Origin: Clostridia bacterium
Lineage (GTDB): Bacteria; Bacillota; Clostridia; Monoglobales; Monoglobaceae
Direction of reading: 5' to 3'
DNA: 64,000 bases
NCBI GenBank assembly: GCA_017546165.1
Contig: JAFYXL010000025.1
Span: forward strand, 82,574 to 146,573
Positions 9,735 to 17,957 of this stretch are shown here, one piece after another. The position numbers and the translations under genes are program-made. Within the stretch, counting starts at the first letter, position 1, and every line of letters begins with the position of its first letter. The notes beneath the pieces were generated by a model. It ran no database searches, was not told the origin of the DNA, and worked only from the letters and a program-made list of their open reading frames with translations.

Positions 9735-10066
9735 ATCCCCAACTCCGCAAGTTTCTTTGCTATATCATATGCCGAAAGTTCACTGCCTAGTATTATAACT
9801 TCCTGCTCTTTTGCTTTTTCCAAAGTGGAGTCATCGGGCACAAATCCATCTGCAATAATGATACACGCCCCATCAGCAAGTGAAGATACAGCAACAATAT
9901 TCATATTGGTCTGGATGGTTATCCAGGCACTATCCATCTGCACTTTTGACATTGCAAGGCTCAAAAGGTCGCCTATATAGCAACCGCTGACGCACCTCTC
10001 CCTCGTTGATTGTTCACCTGTATATACTTTCAAATCAAGTCTTGTTGCAAGTTCTGAAACTGTCAT
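9731..10066 (-). CDS. DRTGG-domain protein (copy 1)
   Basis: 111 aa from ATG 10066, preceded by GGAGGGG at about 7 nt. The sequence TVSELATRLDLKVYTGEQST followed by alternating strands and helices (WITIQTNMNIVAVSSLADGACIIIADG) fits the DRTGG fold, a small domain of unknown biochemical function also seen in phosphotransacetylase and CBS proteins. A second, shorter DRTGG protein heads the same operon at 12973-13326. It overlaps the PHP start by 4 nt. Function unknown; association with sensory hydrogenases suggests a ligand- or redox-signalling partner. Confidence 0.75.
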   Translation of the reverse strand: MTVSELATRLDLKVYTGEQSTRERCVSGCYIGDLLSLAMSKVQMDSAWITIQTNMNIVAVSSLADGACIIIADGFVPDDSTLEKAKEQEVIILGSELSAYDIAKKLAELGI

Positions 10067-10085
10067 TTCATATCCCCTCCAAGCT

Positions 10086-11249
10086 TTATTTTTTAAATAG
10101 TACTTCTGCACCATTTATATCACAATTATTCTTTACACAAAACGCCGCGGCATTACCTGCTGCTTCTCCGGTAAGAGCACAAACCGGTATAACTCTGGCC
10201 ACTTCCCAGCCATCTCCCTGAGGGGCAGAAATTATCCTACCGGCCGCAATAAGATTTGGAAAATTGGAATTATATAATGCCCCAAAGGGAATCTGATAAT
10301 GGTTCCCTATACCTTTGGTTCTAAAGTCACCACAATCTCCGATAGAATCTAAAAAATGCTGTCCTTCAATTGCACAAAAATCCGTTTCCCCTACAATACG
10401 CCTTATTGTTCTGTATTGAGGCATATCAGGAAGAGTCATTATATCAAAGCTGCCTCGTTCCTTATTTTTCAGTCGTTCCAGTAATTTCTTCTTCCCGTAC
10501 ATCACATAATCTGTAACATCATCTGCAGTGGTTCCTGTAAGTTTTTTCATCCCCTTTGGGTGTCCAACTCCACTCTGGTCACTGCCCACGCCTATCCATT
10601 GGCGGAAATCACACACGTTTTCATCTTCTGCAAGTTTTTTTGCTCCTTTCATATCAAAGCCATGGGCAACATATGACATAAAGTTTTCACCAACAACAGT
10701 CGGTACGCCTGCTCGTTCCATAACAACCGCTATACCACTGGCGTCAATCACCATCTTTGCGCCAAAAAACTCCTTGCCACCAACACTCTCACAAATGATT
10801 CCTTTGCAAACTTTCCCATCCATTACAGATGAAACGCCAAGAGTATCAAATCGAATTTTCACACCATTTTCTGTGACAAATTCGTCAAGAGCAAGTGCAA
10901 ATACCGTGGGGGAAAAAAAGGTTGAGTATCTCTGATTCTTTATTCCATCCTCTTTTTTGCTCCCGTTCCATCGTTCAGGCAAACTGTCAAATGAATATTT
11001 CACAGAAAGCCTTATAAGTTCCTCTGCAATACCGTATATCAACTGATTTCCTTTTCCATCACAAAGAGGTTCATACCAAGAAATAAGTCCACTTGTAGCA
11101 AGCCCTCCCAAATTTACACTCTTTTCAATCAGCAAGACACTTACACCATTGCGGGCAGCCGCAACTGCTGCCGCAACGCCTGATATCCCGCCACCTACTA
11201 CTATGACATCATAGCTTTCTCTTTCAATTACTCTTCTCTCATCTATCAT
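10086..11249 (-). CDS. FAD-dependent oxidoreductase of unknown substrate
   Basis: 387 aa. N-terminal dinucleotide-binding motif VIVVGGGISGVAAAVAAARNG at about residue 14 and LIEKSVNLGGLATSG, typical of the FAD_oxidored family (relatives of geranylgeranyl reductase, HdrA and succinate dehydrogenase flavoproteins). The C-terminus has the second FAD contact LIAAGRIISAPQGDGWEVAR. There are no Fe-S motifs and no signal peptide, so it is cytoplasmic. It sits inside the sensory hydrogenase operon (HydS-like gene 20 nt upstream, DRTGG gene 19 nt downstream). No known sensory hydrogenase pathway that I recall includes this protein, so its role is open. Confidence 0.75.
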   Translation of the reverse strand: MIDERRVIERESYDVIVVGGGISGVAAAVAAARNGVSVLLIEKSVNLGGLATSGLISWYEPLCDGKGNQLIYGIAEELIRLSVKYSFDSLPERWNGSKKEDGIKNQRYSTFFSPTVFALALDEFVTENGVKIRFDTLGVSSVMDGKVCKGIICESVGGKEFFGAKMVIDASGIAVVMERAGVPTVVGENFMSYVAHGFDMKGAKKLAEDENVCDFRQWIGVGSDQSGVGHPKGMKKLTGTTADDVTDYVMYGKKKLLERLKNKERGSFDIMTLPDMPQYRTIRRIVGETDFCAIEGQHFLDSIGDCGDFRTKGIGNHYQIPFGALYNSNFPNLIAAGRIISAPQGDGWEVARVIPVCALTGEAAGNAAAFCVKNNCDINGAEVLFKK

Positions 11250-11269
11250 TTTAAAATTTTCCCATATAT

Positions 11270-12544
11270 CTATTTATTCTTATTCTTTAACTGCAGTGCC
11301 TCATTTGCAAGATCACGAAGCTTAAATATGCAATCTGTTTCCTTTGCATAACCTCTTACAATGTCCTCAGCAAAAGCCCTGCAGCTTGGTGAGCCACAAG
11401 AACCACAATCAATCTTGGGCATCTGTTCGTAAAGTTCCTCAATAAGATTCATCTTTCTCATAGCCTCATTTATATCAGGGTCAAGGTTCATTACAGGCTT
11501 ATAGGCTATGGACTGATCCCACTTGAAATTTTGTTTGCTGTCAAAGGGTTTGTTTCCGTCATCTATATATTTGCATATTCTCTGAATCTTTGAGCGTGCC
11601 GCAAAACTGTTTTCGGTTGTAAGAGGACCTCCTACACAACCGCCGGGACAGGCAAGAGCCTCCACATAGTCAATATCCAAAAGCTTGCCGTCCTCAATTT
11701 CCTCTAAAACATTTATGACATTATGTATGCCGTCAACCGAAATAAACCGTTCAGTTTTTGTTGCCTCTGCTTCGCCACCGCTAGTGGCCCATAATATTCC
11801 CGATTTTCCTGCTGTACGCAAGTTTTTTACGTCTTCTATCTTTTGAAGATGCCTCGACATTTTTATACACACATCTTTTATCGAAATTACGCCGTCAACA
11901 TCGGATTTATTAACAGTATAATTACCTTTTATAAAGGTAGTCTTTGCGGCACAGGGACTTATGAAAAATATTCCTATCTCTTCCGCTTTAAATCCTGTTT
12001 TTTTAATTGCCTCATATCTGGCCTGTGCCGCAGACACCTCCATCGGTGACTTAAGTGGCACAATATTCCCTATCAGGTTGGGGAATTTTATAGCAATTAA
12101 TCTTACAACAGCCGGGCAAGCCGATGAAATAGAGGGTTTGAGCAGTTCGCCTGAGTCAATCATCTCATTAGTCTTTTTTGTTATTTCCTGAGCGCCACGT
12201 GCTACCTCAAAAATATCATCAAATCCGAGTTTGATAAGAGCTGTCAAAATTGTATCTATGTCTTCGGTACGTGAAAACTGACCATAAAAAGCCGGTGCAA
12301 CAAGTGCCACATTGTATTTATAACCTTTAAGCATATCAAATCCATCCGTAACCGCCTTTTTTGCGTGATACGGGCAAACTCTTATGCATTCACCGCAATC
12401 AATACAACGTTCCTTCAGTATCTTTGCTCTTCCGCCTTGAATACGGATAGCCTGTGTAGGACAATGCTTGAGACAATTTGTGCAGCCTTTACACAGGTCT
12501 TTATCGAGTGTTACTGAATGCCAGTATTTTTTCAAAGTAATCAC
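11270..12544 (-). CDS. HydS-like sensory-type [FeFe] hydrogenase
   Basis: 424 aa. Two N-terminal [4Fe-4S] clusters (CKGCTNCLKHCPTQAI, CIDCGECIRVCPYHA), an H-cluster domain with degenerate motifs (L1 SSACPAV, L2 ISPCAAKTTF, L3 ALACPGGCVGGPLT), and a C-terminal [4Fe-4S] domain CGSCGSPSC...DC. The canonical proton-relay Cys of L1 is Ala, as in Thermotoga maritima HydS, a slow enzyme proposed to sense H2 or redox state. There is no PAS domain. It overlaps the upstream GHKL ATPase gene by 4 nt. Probably a cytoplasmic sensor feeding a regulatory cascade; catalysis in bulk is unlikely. Confidence 0.87.
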   Translation of the reverse strand: MITLKKYWHSVTLDKDLCKGCTNCLKHCPTQAIRIQGGRAKILKERCIDCGECIRVCPYHAKKAVTDGFDMLKGYKYNVALVAPAFYGQFSRTEDIDTILTALIKLGFDDIFEVARGAQEITKKTNEMIDSGELLKPSISSACPAVVRLIAIKFPNLIGNIVPLKSPMEVSAAQARYEAIKKTGFKAEEIGIFFISPCAAKTTFIKGNYTVNKSDVDGVISIKDVCIKMSRHLQKIEDVKNLRTAGKSGILWATSGGEAEATKTERFISVDGIHNVINVLEEIEDGKLLDIDYVEALACPGGCVGGPLTTENSFAARSKIQRICKYIDDGNKPFDSKQNFKWDQSIAYKPVMNLDPDINEAMRKMNLIEELYEQMPKIDCGSCGSPSCRAFAEDIVRGYAKETDCIFKLRDLANEALQLKNKNK

Positions 12545-12969
12545 TCCTTTGCATAAATAACAATCCTGAGTTTTGTTCCCTTTCCTACCTGGGTGTCAAT
12601 TTCCATAACATCTGAGTACTTCTTTATATTAGGCAATCCCATTCCTGCCCCAAATCCAAGTTCACGTACATTGTTGCTTGCAGTTGAAAAACCTTCCTGC
12701 ATGGCCTTTTCAACATCCGGAATACCTGGGCCTTTATCTTGCATTACTATCACAATTTCATCGGATGAGATATCCACATCAATAGTGCCACCATCCGCAT
12801 GTATTACCATATTAATTTCGCCCTCATACATAGCGATTGCAACTTTCCTGACCACCTCAGGTCTAAACCCTAATTGGTTGAGAGTCTTTTTAACTTTACT
12901 TGAAGTTTCGCCGGCACGGGTAAAATCATCACCGCTTACTACATAATGTAATTTCATTACCTCTGCCAT
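12541..12969 (-). CDS. RsbW-like GHKL ATPase / serine kinase
   Basis: 142 aa. Anti-sigma-kinase-like HATPase fold: N-box AIAMYEGEINMVIHA, G1 MQDKGPGIPD and G2 GFGAGMGLPNIKKYSD. It resembles RsbW/SpoIIAB-type kinases, which bind and phosphorylate small partner proteins. GGAGG precedes ATG 12969. It overlaps the HydS-like gene by 4 nt (ATGA-type), implying tight co-expression. An anti-anti-sigma partner is not present in the window, so the target is unknown. Confidence 0.83.
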   Translation of the reverse strand: MAEVMKLHYVVSGDDFTRAGETSSKVKKTLNQLGFRPEVVRKVAIAMYEGEINMVIHADGGTIDVDISSDEIVIVMQDKGPGIPDVEKAMQEGFSTASNNVRELGFGAGMGLPNIKKYSDVMEIDTQVGKGTKLRIVIYAKE

Positions 12970-12972
12970 AGA

Positions 12973-13326
12973 TTATACCTCCCTCTCGTTCCCGGCAAGA
13001 CCATTTGAATAAAGCTTACCACTTGCCACATACATAGTATGTGCAGTGCTCATTATAACCATATTTTTGGATTTTGCAAGATTAATAATACTTTCGTCAG
13101 GACATTTTCCACGAACAAAAACAATTGCTGAAATATCCATCATCTCCGCCGTCCTCACCACCTGAAGATTTACAAGCCCGGTAAGTAACAACACACGGTC
13201 ATTTACAAAAGCTAAAACATCGCTCATAAGGTCACTGCCAAAAGCAGAATCAACCTCTGACTCAATAATTTTCTCCCCTGCAAAGACTTTTGCTTGTAAA
13301 ATATCTCTCACTTCTGCCAGCTTCAT
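12973..13326 (-). CDS. DRTGG-domain protein (copy 2), head of sensory operon
   Basis: 117 aa. It begins MKLAEVRDILQAKVFAGEK and shares with copy 1 the layout of an N-terminal short helix, DRTGG-like central strands (VLLLTGLVNLQVVRTAEM) and a C-terminal PDESIINLAKSKNMVIMST segment, so the two are diverged paralogues. It ends 3 nt before the GHKL ATPase. Family function is unknown. It is 47 nt from dinB, so it may share transcripts with upstream genes. Confidence 0.73.
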   Translation of the reverse strand: MKLAEVRDILQAKVFAGEKIIESEVDSAFGSDLMSDVLAFVNDRVLLLTGLVNLQVVRTAEMMDISAIVFVRGKCPDESIINLAKSKNMVIMSTAHTMYVASGKLYSNGLAGNEREV

Positions 13327-13373
13327 AACTTTCTCCGTTCCGCCTCATTTTGGGGCTTATATTTATTAAAAAT

Positions 13374-14579
13374 TTATTTGTGTTTTTTTGTCTTTTGCTG
13401 AATCTCCAGTTCTTTTCCTGTTTTCAAAATATTTGTCCCGTATTTTTCGTGCAGATCAAATATAGTATTCTCAAGAGCATCATTCTTTTGTCTGGTTTTC
13501 TCAACATTCTCCAATTCATCAAAAAGTGAAATCTGCTCAAACTCACTGTCTTTTGTGTCCTGAAGATTTCCCAGAGTTACCCCTACAAGTCTGATTGTTT
13601 CATTGAAATTGAGATTGTCAAGGAGATGACTTGCAACCGTATATATATCCTTTGCAGAATTTGTTGCATCACCGCTTTTCGACCTTGTGATTGAATGCAT
13701 ATCACTAAATTTGATTTTCAGGGTTATGGTTCTTCCATACATTCCTTTTTTCTTAGCCCTGACACTTACATCCCTTGCAAGAAGTAAAAGTGCATCTTTT
13801 AGAACTTCCCTATCCTCAATATTGGTTTGGAATGTATGCTCTCTGCCTATTGATTTTGCAATACTGTCCGGTATGACCTGACGTTCATCTATACCTCGGG
13901 CCAGATTAAGCATCTCGTTTCCTGTCACTCCCAAGCTATCCAATCTGCCTTTTGGCGTATTCAACAAATCCTCAACCGTTGAAATCCCTAGCATCTTTAA
14001 CTTTTCAGCAGTTTTCGAACCGATTCCGTTAATTACACAAACCGGCCTTTTGCGTATAAGTTCTACCAAAAATTCCGGAGTTGGGATTATAAAAAAACCA
14101 TCCGGTTTCTTTTCTTCACTGGCAAGTTTTGCACCCATCATAGAATAGGAAATTCCAACCGAGCAAGTAACCCCAACCTTTTCAAAAATTTCTTTCTTAA
14201 GCTGTCTGCCTATATTTTCAGCACCACCAAAAAGTCTGATTGAATTCGTGACATCCATATACCCCTCATCAAGTGCTACAAACTCTATCATATCGGTAAA
14301 CTGAAGCATCACTTCGTGAATTTTTTCCGAAGCCTCAGCATATTTTGTCATATTCCCGTGCATAAAAATTCCGTGAGGACATCTTCGGTAAGCCTCTTTT
14401 ATATTCATTGCAGAATGTATGCCGTATTTTCTTGCTTCATAACTGCAGGTTGAAACAACTCCACGTTCGTTTGGCAGCGCCCCTATAATCAAGGGTTTGC
14501 CCAAAAGGGAAGGATTGTCCCGCACCTCAACTGACGCGAAAAACGCATCCATATCAACGTGAATTATGGTTCTGTCCAC
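13374..14579 (-). CDS. dinB: DNA polymerase IV (Y-family translesion polymerase)
   Basis: 401 aa. The catalytic N-terminus has HVDMDAFFASVEVRDNP with the first metal-binding Asp, YEARKYGIHSAM, and the second acidic pair in ALDEGYMDVT. Helix-hairpin-helix VINGIGSKTAEKLKMLGI is near residue 175 and the little-finger domain follows. The GTG at 14579 overlaps the TAG of the upstream lipoprotein gene by one base and has GGAG 10 nt upstream. The C-terminal tail lacks an obvious clamp-binding QLxLF motif, although EQISLFDELEN around residue 365 is a good candidate for one. Confidence 0.93.
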   Translation of the reverse strand: MDRTIIHVDMDAFFASVEVRDNPSLLGKPLIIGALPNERGVVSTCSYEARKYGIHSAMNIKEAYRRCPHGIFMHGNMTKYAEASEKIHEVMLQFTDMIEFVALDEGYMDVTNSIRLFGGAENIGRQLKKEIFEKVGVTCSVGISYSMMGAKLASEEKKPDGFFIIPTPEFLVELIRKRPVCVINGIGSKTAEKLKMLGISTVEDLLNTPKGRLDSLGVTGNEMLNLARGIDERQVIPDSIAKSIGREHTFQTNIEDREVLKDALLLLARDVSVRAKKKGMYGRTITLKIKFSDMHSITRSKSGDATNSAKDIYTVASHLLDNLNFNETIRLVGVTLGNLQDTKDSEFEQISLFDELENVEKTRQKNDALENTIFDLHEKYGTNILKTGKELEIQQKTKKHK

Positions 14580-16135
14580 TATTTAGCAGCTCCTTTTTCA
14601 AGACTATCAATTCCCCTGTAAACATCAAAATATGAAGGAACTACATCACCCTCAATTTGCTTGCTGTAAATCATAACTGAGTTCTCAAAAAACAGTCCTA
14701 CCACAGGATTTATCTGCTCAAAAAGATTAATAAACTCCGCATACGTGCCTTTTATTTCCGAATCAGACCCCTTCTTTTGCATTTCCGCCATTACAAACTG
14801 CATTTCCTCGTCTGCAAAGAAGAACATGTTCCCCTCACCCAAAAGGCTGGAGAAGTCCAGTTCAGGTGACAGCACCATACTGCCGATAAACATATCATAG
14901 TCACCCTCTGAAATACGCTTTGTGTATTCATCATAAGAAACTCTTATGACATTTGTCTTAATTCCAAATTCCTCAAGATTCTTGGAAATTATCCTTGCTA
15001 GATTCTCCCTTATGGTGTTATCCTCATTTATAAGTATGCTGAATGAAGTCTTGTACTCTACCCCATCTTTGACTTTTCTATATATATTATTTTTAAACTC
15101 CCAGCCGTTCTCTTCCATTATTTTTTTTGCCCCATTGGCATTTGGTTTGTAGTCAAATTTTTGATTTGCGCATACAAACCATTCAGGTCTGACCGGAGAA
15201 TTTGCAGAAATCCCATATCCCATGCGTGCTTCATCAATCAATTCCGCTCTATCTATAACCATAGAAATAGCACGTCTTACCTCGCTCATCGCAAGCTGTG
15301 AATTCTTATGGTTTATACCAAGGAAATTATATATGGGAGTTGCAATATCAGTATATTCTGCAGTGACAGGGTCAACAAACTTACCCCAATCCATATTATC
15401 AGCAGGAGTCATATCAATAGTGCCCGAGCCAAATGCGTAAAGGGCAGTATCACCACCGGGAAGCATCCTTACTTCAATGGTTTCAACCTTTGTCTTACCG
15501 CCCCACCAACGGTTATTTCTCACAAGATAATAGATATTTCCCTCATTTCTGTCCTCAAACCTATAGGCGCCTGTGCCGTTTGGTTTAAAGTTTGCAGTAT
15601 CAATCTCGTCCGGGCCGGACTTTATGATTGGGAAGTATAAAAGATTTATAAAATTCACCGAAGGTTTTTGAAGAGTAATTTTTACTCTTCGGTTTCCTGT
15701 TTCTGTAATTTCCGCAATATTTGAAACATTGTAAATGTAAGGGCTGTTTTCAATCTTTTTTATTTGATTGACGGTATATATCACATCCTTAGCAAGACAA
15801 TCGCTGCCATCATGCCACGTTGCATTTTTGCGCAGATTGATTGTCCAGACAAGTCCATCCGCAGACTTTTCCCAATTTTCAGCTATGGCAGGCTGTGCAA
15901 CATAATTGTCACCCAAGGAGATAAGTCCATCATAAATTATTCCAAGCATACGAAGGTTTGCTTCATTGTTGCTGGCAATAGGGCAAAATGTATCCGGTTT
16001 ATATGAAAATATAGATATATTTTCGCCATAATTCCCCGCATCTTTATTCTTATTCTTTGAATTGTTTTTTCCGCAACCGGCACAATTTAGCATAATCGCT
16101 ATAATCAACAATCCTATCCATACTCTTTTGAACAT
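14579..16135 (-). CDS. ABC transporter substrate-binding lipoprotein, family 5 (peptide/nickel type)
   Basis: 518 aa. Lipoprotein signal peptide with lipobox LNCAGC (Cys at ~21), followed by a flexible Asn/Lys linker. The body has family-5 signatures: GLISLGDNYVAQPAIAENWE, DGLVWTINLRKNATWHDG, and an Asp/Glu-rich C-terminal half. Such proteins capture oligopeptides, nickel chelates or similar ligands outside the cell for an Opp-type importer. No permease or ATPase genes lie nearby, so it is an orphan. Its stop overlaps the dinB start, an unusual operon partner. Confidence 0.85.
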   Translation of the reverse strand: MFKRVWIGLLIIAIMLNCAGCGKNNSKNKNKDAGNYGENISIFSYKPDTFCPIASNNEANLRMLGIIYDGLISLGDNYVAQPAIAENWEKSADGLVWTINLRKNATWHDGSDCLAKDVIYTVNQIKKIENSPYIYNVSNIAEITETGNRRVKITLQKPSVNFINLLYFPIIKSGPDEIDTANFKPNGTGAYRFEDRNEGNIYYLVRNNRWWGGKTKVETIEVRMLPGGDTALYAFGSGTIDMTPADNMDWGKFVDPVTAEYTDIATPIYNFLGINHKNSQLAMSEVRRAISMVIDRAELIDEARMGYGISANSPVRPEWFVCANQKFDYKPNANGAKKIMEENGWEFKNNIYRKVKDGVEYKTSFSILINEDNTIRENLARIISKNLEEFGIKTNVIRVSYDEYTKRISEGDYDMFIGSMVLSPELDFSSLLGEGNMFFFADEEMQFVMAEMQKKGSDSEIKGTYAEFINLFEQINPVVGLFFENSVMIYSKQIEGDVVPSYFDVYRGIDSLEKGAAK

Positions 16136-16233
16136 TTAAACCCCATAGCCTTTCCGCCCACAAACAATAATAAAAAACTATCCACAATCTATATGCAGGC
16201 AAATAGATTGCATTTCAAAAATGATGATACTGT

Positions 16234-17040
16234 TTAAAGCTTCCGTCTCTCATCCTCAAGCATAATGAAAGCACCCATCCTGCCGGTATTTTCACCATGC
16301 GTGCGGTATGAATATAATACGTCGCTGTGACAAATGGTACAAAGCTTAAGTATATCAATATTGGCCGGCTTAACACCTTCAGCCAGCAAAATTTGTCGGT
16401 TCGCTTCCCATAAATCTACCTTAAACTTTCCGTTTTCCTCTTCTGTTACCAGACTGTTATTAAACTGCGCAGCAACCTCTGCTCCTGTTTCAAAGCAGCA
16501 TTTACCTATCGAGGGTCCTATGGCTACCTTTATCTTCTTAGGGTCCGCGCCAAATTCCTTACACATCATTTCCACAGCTTTTCCTACAATTTGAAGGACA
16601 GTTCCGCGCCAACCGGAATGTATAGCCGCAATCACTCCTGCATCACTTTCACACAAGAGTATAGGCACACAATCTGCATAAAAAACCGTAATAGGAATAT
16701 TTTTGCAGTTGGTAATCAATCCGTCTGCCTCAAATGTATTATCTAAACGTGCAACTCCACAGCCTTTCTCTTCTTCGGTAACAACTCTTATGTCATCCGA
16801 ATGAATCTGCTTTGCTGCAGTTATATTTTCAAATTTAAATCCCAAATCGTCAGATACCTGATTATAATTTTTTACAACAGCATCCGTGCTGTCACCCACG
16901 CGAAATCCAAGGTTTAATCCTTCAATTTTGCCCCGGCTGTATCCACCCAGTCTGGATGTAAAAGCGTGGCTCACCCCTGATACTTTATCCAATATTTCAC
17001 TTTTAAAATATACTCTGTCGTCAATTTTTAAAGTACGCAT
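16234..17040 (-). CDS. pgeF: Peptidoglycan editing factor PgeF (YfiH/laccase-domain family)
   Basis: 268 aa from ATG 17040 (AGAGG 5 nt upstream). Zn/Cu-ligand motifs of the family are present: KQIHSDDI, YADCVPILL, IAAIHSGWRGTV and IGPSIGKCCFETG, with a final TICHSDVLYSYR. PgeF removes L-Ser wrongly placed in peptidoglycan precursors; some homologues show purine-nucleoside phosphorylase or oxidase activity. It lies 7 nt after ymdB. A weak AT-rich stem (16185-16210) downstream precedes the lipoprotein gene and may reduce read-through. Confidence 0.9.
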   Translation of the reverse strand: MRTLKIDDRVYFKSEILDKVSGVSHAFTSRLGGYSRGKIEGLNLGFRVGDSTDAVVKNYNQVSDDLGFKFENITAAKQIHSDDIRVVTEEEKGCGVARLDNTFEADGLITNCKNIPITVFYADCVPILLCESDAGVIAAIHSGWRGTVLQIVGKAVEMMCKEFGADPKKIKVAIGPSIGKCCFETGAEVAAQFNNSLVTEEENGKFKVDLWEANRQILLAEGVKPANIDILKLCTICHSDVLYSYRTHGENTGRMGAFIMLEDERRKL

Positions 17041-17047
17041 TTTACCT

Positions 17048-17833
17048 CTATATCTCTTTTGCCGGGAAGTACAACCTTTCAATGCCTGTTACCTTCCTCA
17101 ACTTTTCATCATAATCGAACACCGCACCTGAAAACCATACCTCTCCTTCCGCTTTTTCAAAACGGAATTTTTTTCGGGTATAGTACATATCCATTATAAT
17201 TTCCTTTTTCACTCCTAAAATCGAATCCCTGACACCTGTCATACCAATATCACTTATATAAGCTGTACCATTTGGCAGAATATGATTGTCTGCCGTTTGT
17301 ACGTGGGTATGAGTCCCAAAAATTATATCTGCTTTCCCATCAAAATAGTTGCCAAATGCAAGCTTTTCGCTTGTAGTTTCGCAGTGAAAATCTATTATTA
17401 TTATATCTGCTTTCCCTTCCATTTCTTTTAGTGCTTTTTCCGTTGCTCTGAAGGGACAATCCATTGGATCCATATGAACCCTGCCGATCGCATTAATAAC
17501 ACCTACTCTCAAATGTCCCAAGTCATCAATATAGTAACCCATACCTTCAGTCTCTGCAGGGAAGTTAACAGGCCTTATAACTTGTGGAATATCTGTCAAT
17601 ACATCAACATATTCCTTGTTGGCAAATGTGTGATTTCCAAGTGTGACAACATCAACACCCGAGCGAAGCAATGTATTGGCTATATCTACTGTTATTCCAT
17701 TTGTATTGGCAGTATTCTCACCATTGGCGATACAATAGTCTGCCATATATTTATTTTTTATTCTGCCTAAATTATTATAAATAAACTCTCGTCCGTCTGA
17801 TGCAACAATATCACCTACTGCAAGAATTCTCAT
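17048..17833 (-). CDS. ymdB: YmdB-family metallophosphoesterase (cAMP phosphodiesterase-like)
   Basis: 261 aa from ATG 17833 (GAGAGG 9 nt upstream; the ATG at 17839 is too close). Metal ligands are in MRILAVGDIV, ANGENTANTNG, TLGNHTFAN, IIDFHCETTSE and FGTHTHVQTAD, matching TIGR00282/YmdB. Bacillus subtilis YmdB hydrolyses 2',3'-cyclic nucleotides and shapes biofilm versus motility decisions. It follows rny, the same order as in B. subtilis (rny-ymdB), which supports a link to RNA turnover. Confidence 0.9.
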   Translation of the reverse strand: MRILAVGDIVASDGREFIYNNLGRIKNKYMADYCIANGENTANTNGITVDIANTLLRSGVDVVTLGNHTFANKEYVDVLTDIPQVIRPVNFPAETEGMGYYIDDLGHLRVGVINAIGRVHMDPMDCPFRATEKALKEMEGKADIIIIDFHCETTSEKLAFGNYFDGKADIIFGTHTHVQTADNHILPNGTAYISDIGMTGVRDSILGVKKEIIMDMYYTRKKFRFEKAEGEVWFSGAVFDYDEKLRKVTGIERLYFPAKEI

Positions 17834-17900
17834 TTTCATAATCCTCTCAAATATTATATTCTCTGCCATATAAACAGATTGTATTCAAAATCAAAAAGTC

Positions 17901-17930
17901 AGAAAAAGGCTGCAAAAGCAGCCTTTTTCA
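17901..17930 (-). terminator. Rho-independent terminator after rny
   Basis: Perfect 11-bp stem AAAAAGGCTGC (17903-17913) / GCAGCCTTTTT (17918-17928) with an AAAA loop, and a T run built into the 3' arm on the minus strand. It lies 28 nt past the rny stop, so ymdB would depend on read-through or its own promoter. Confidence 0.85.
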
Positions 17931-17957
17931 CCGGAGCTGAATTGGCTCCTTTAATTC

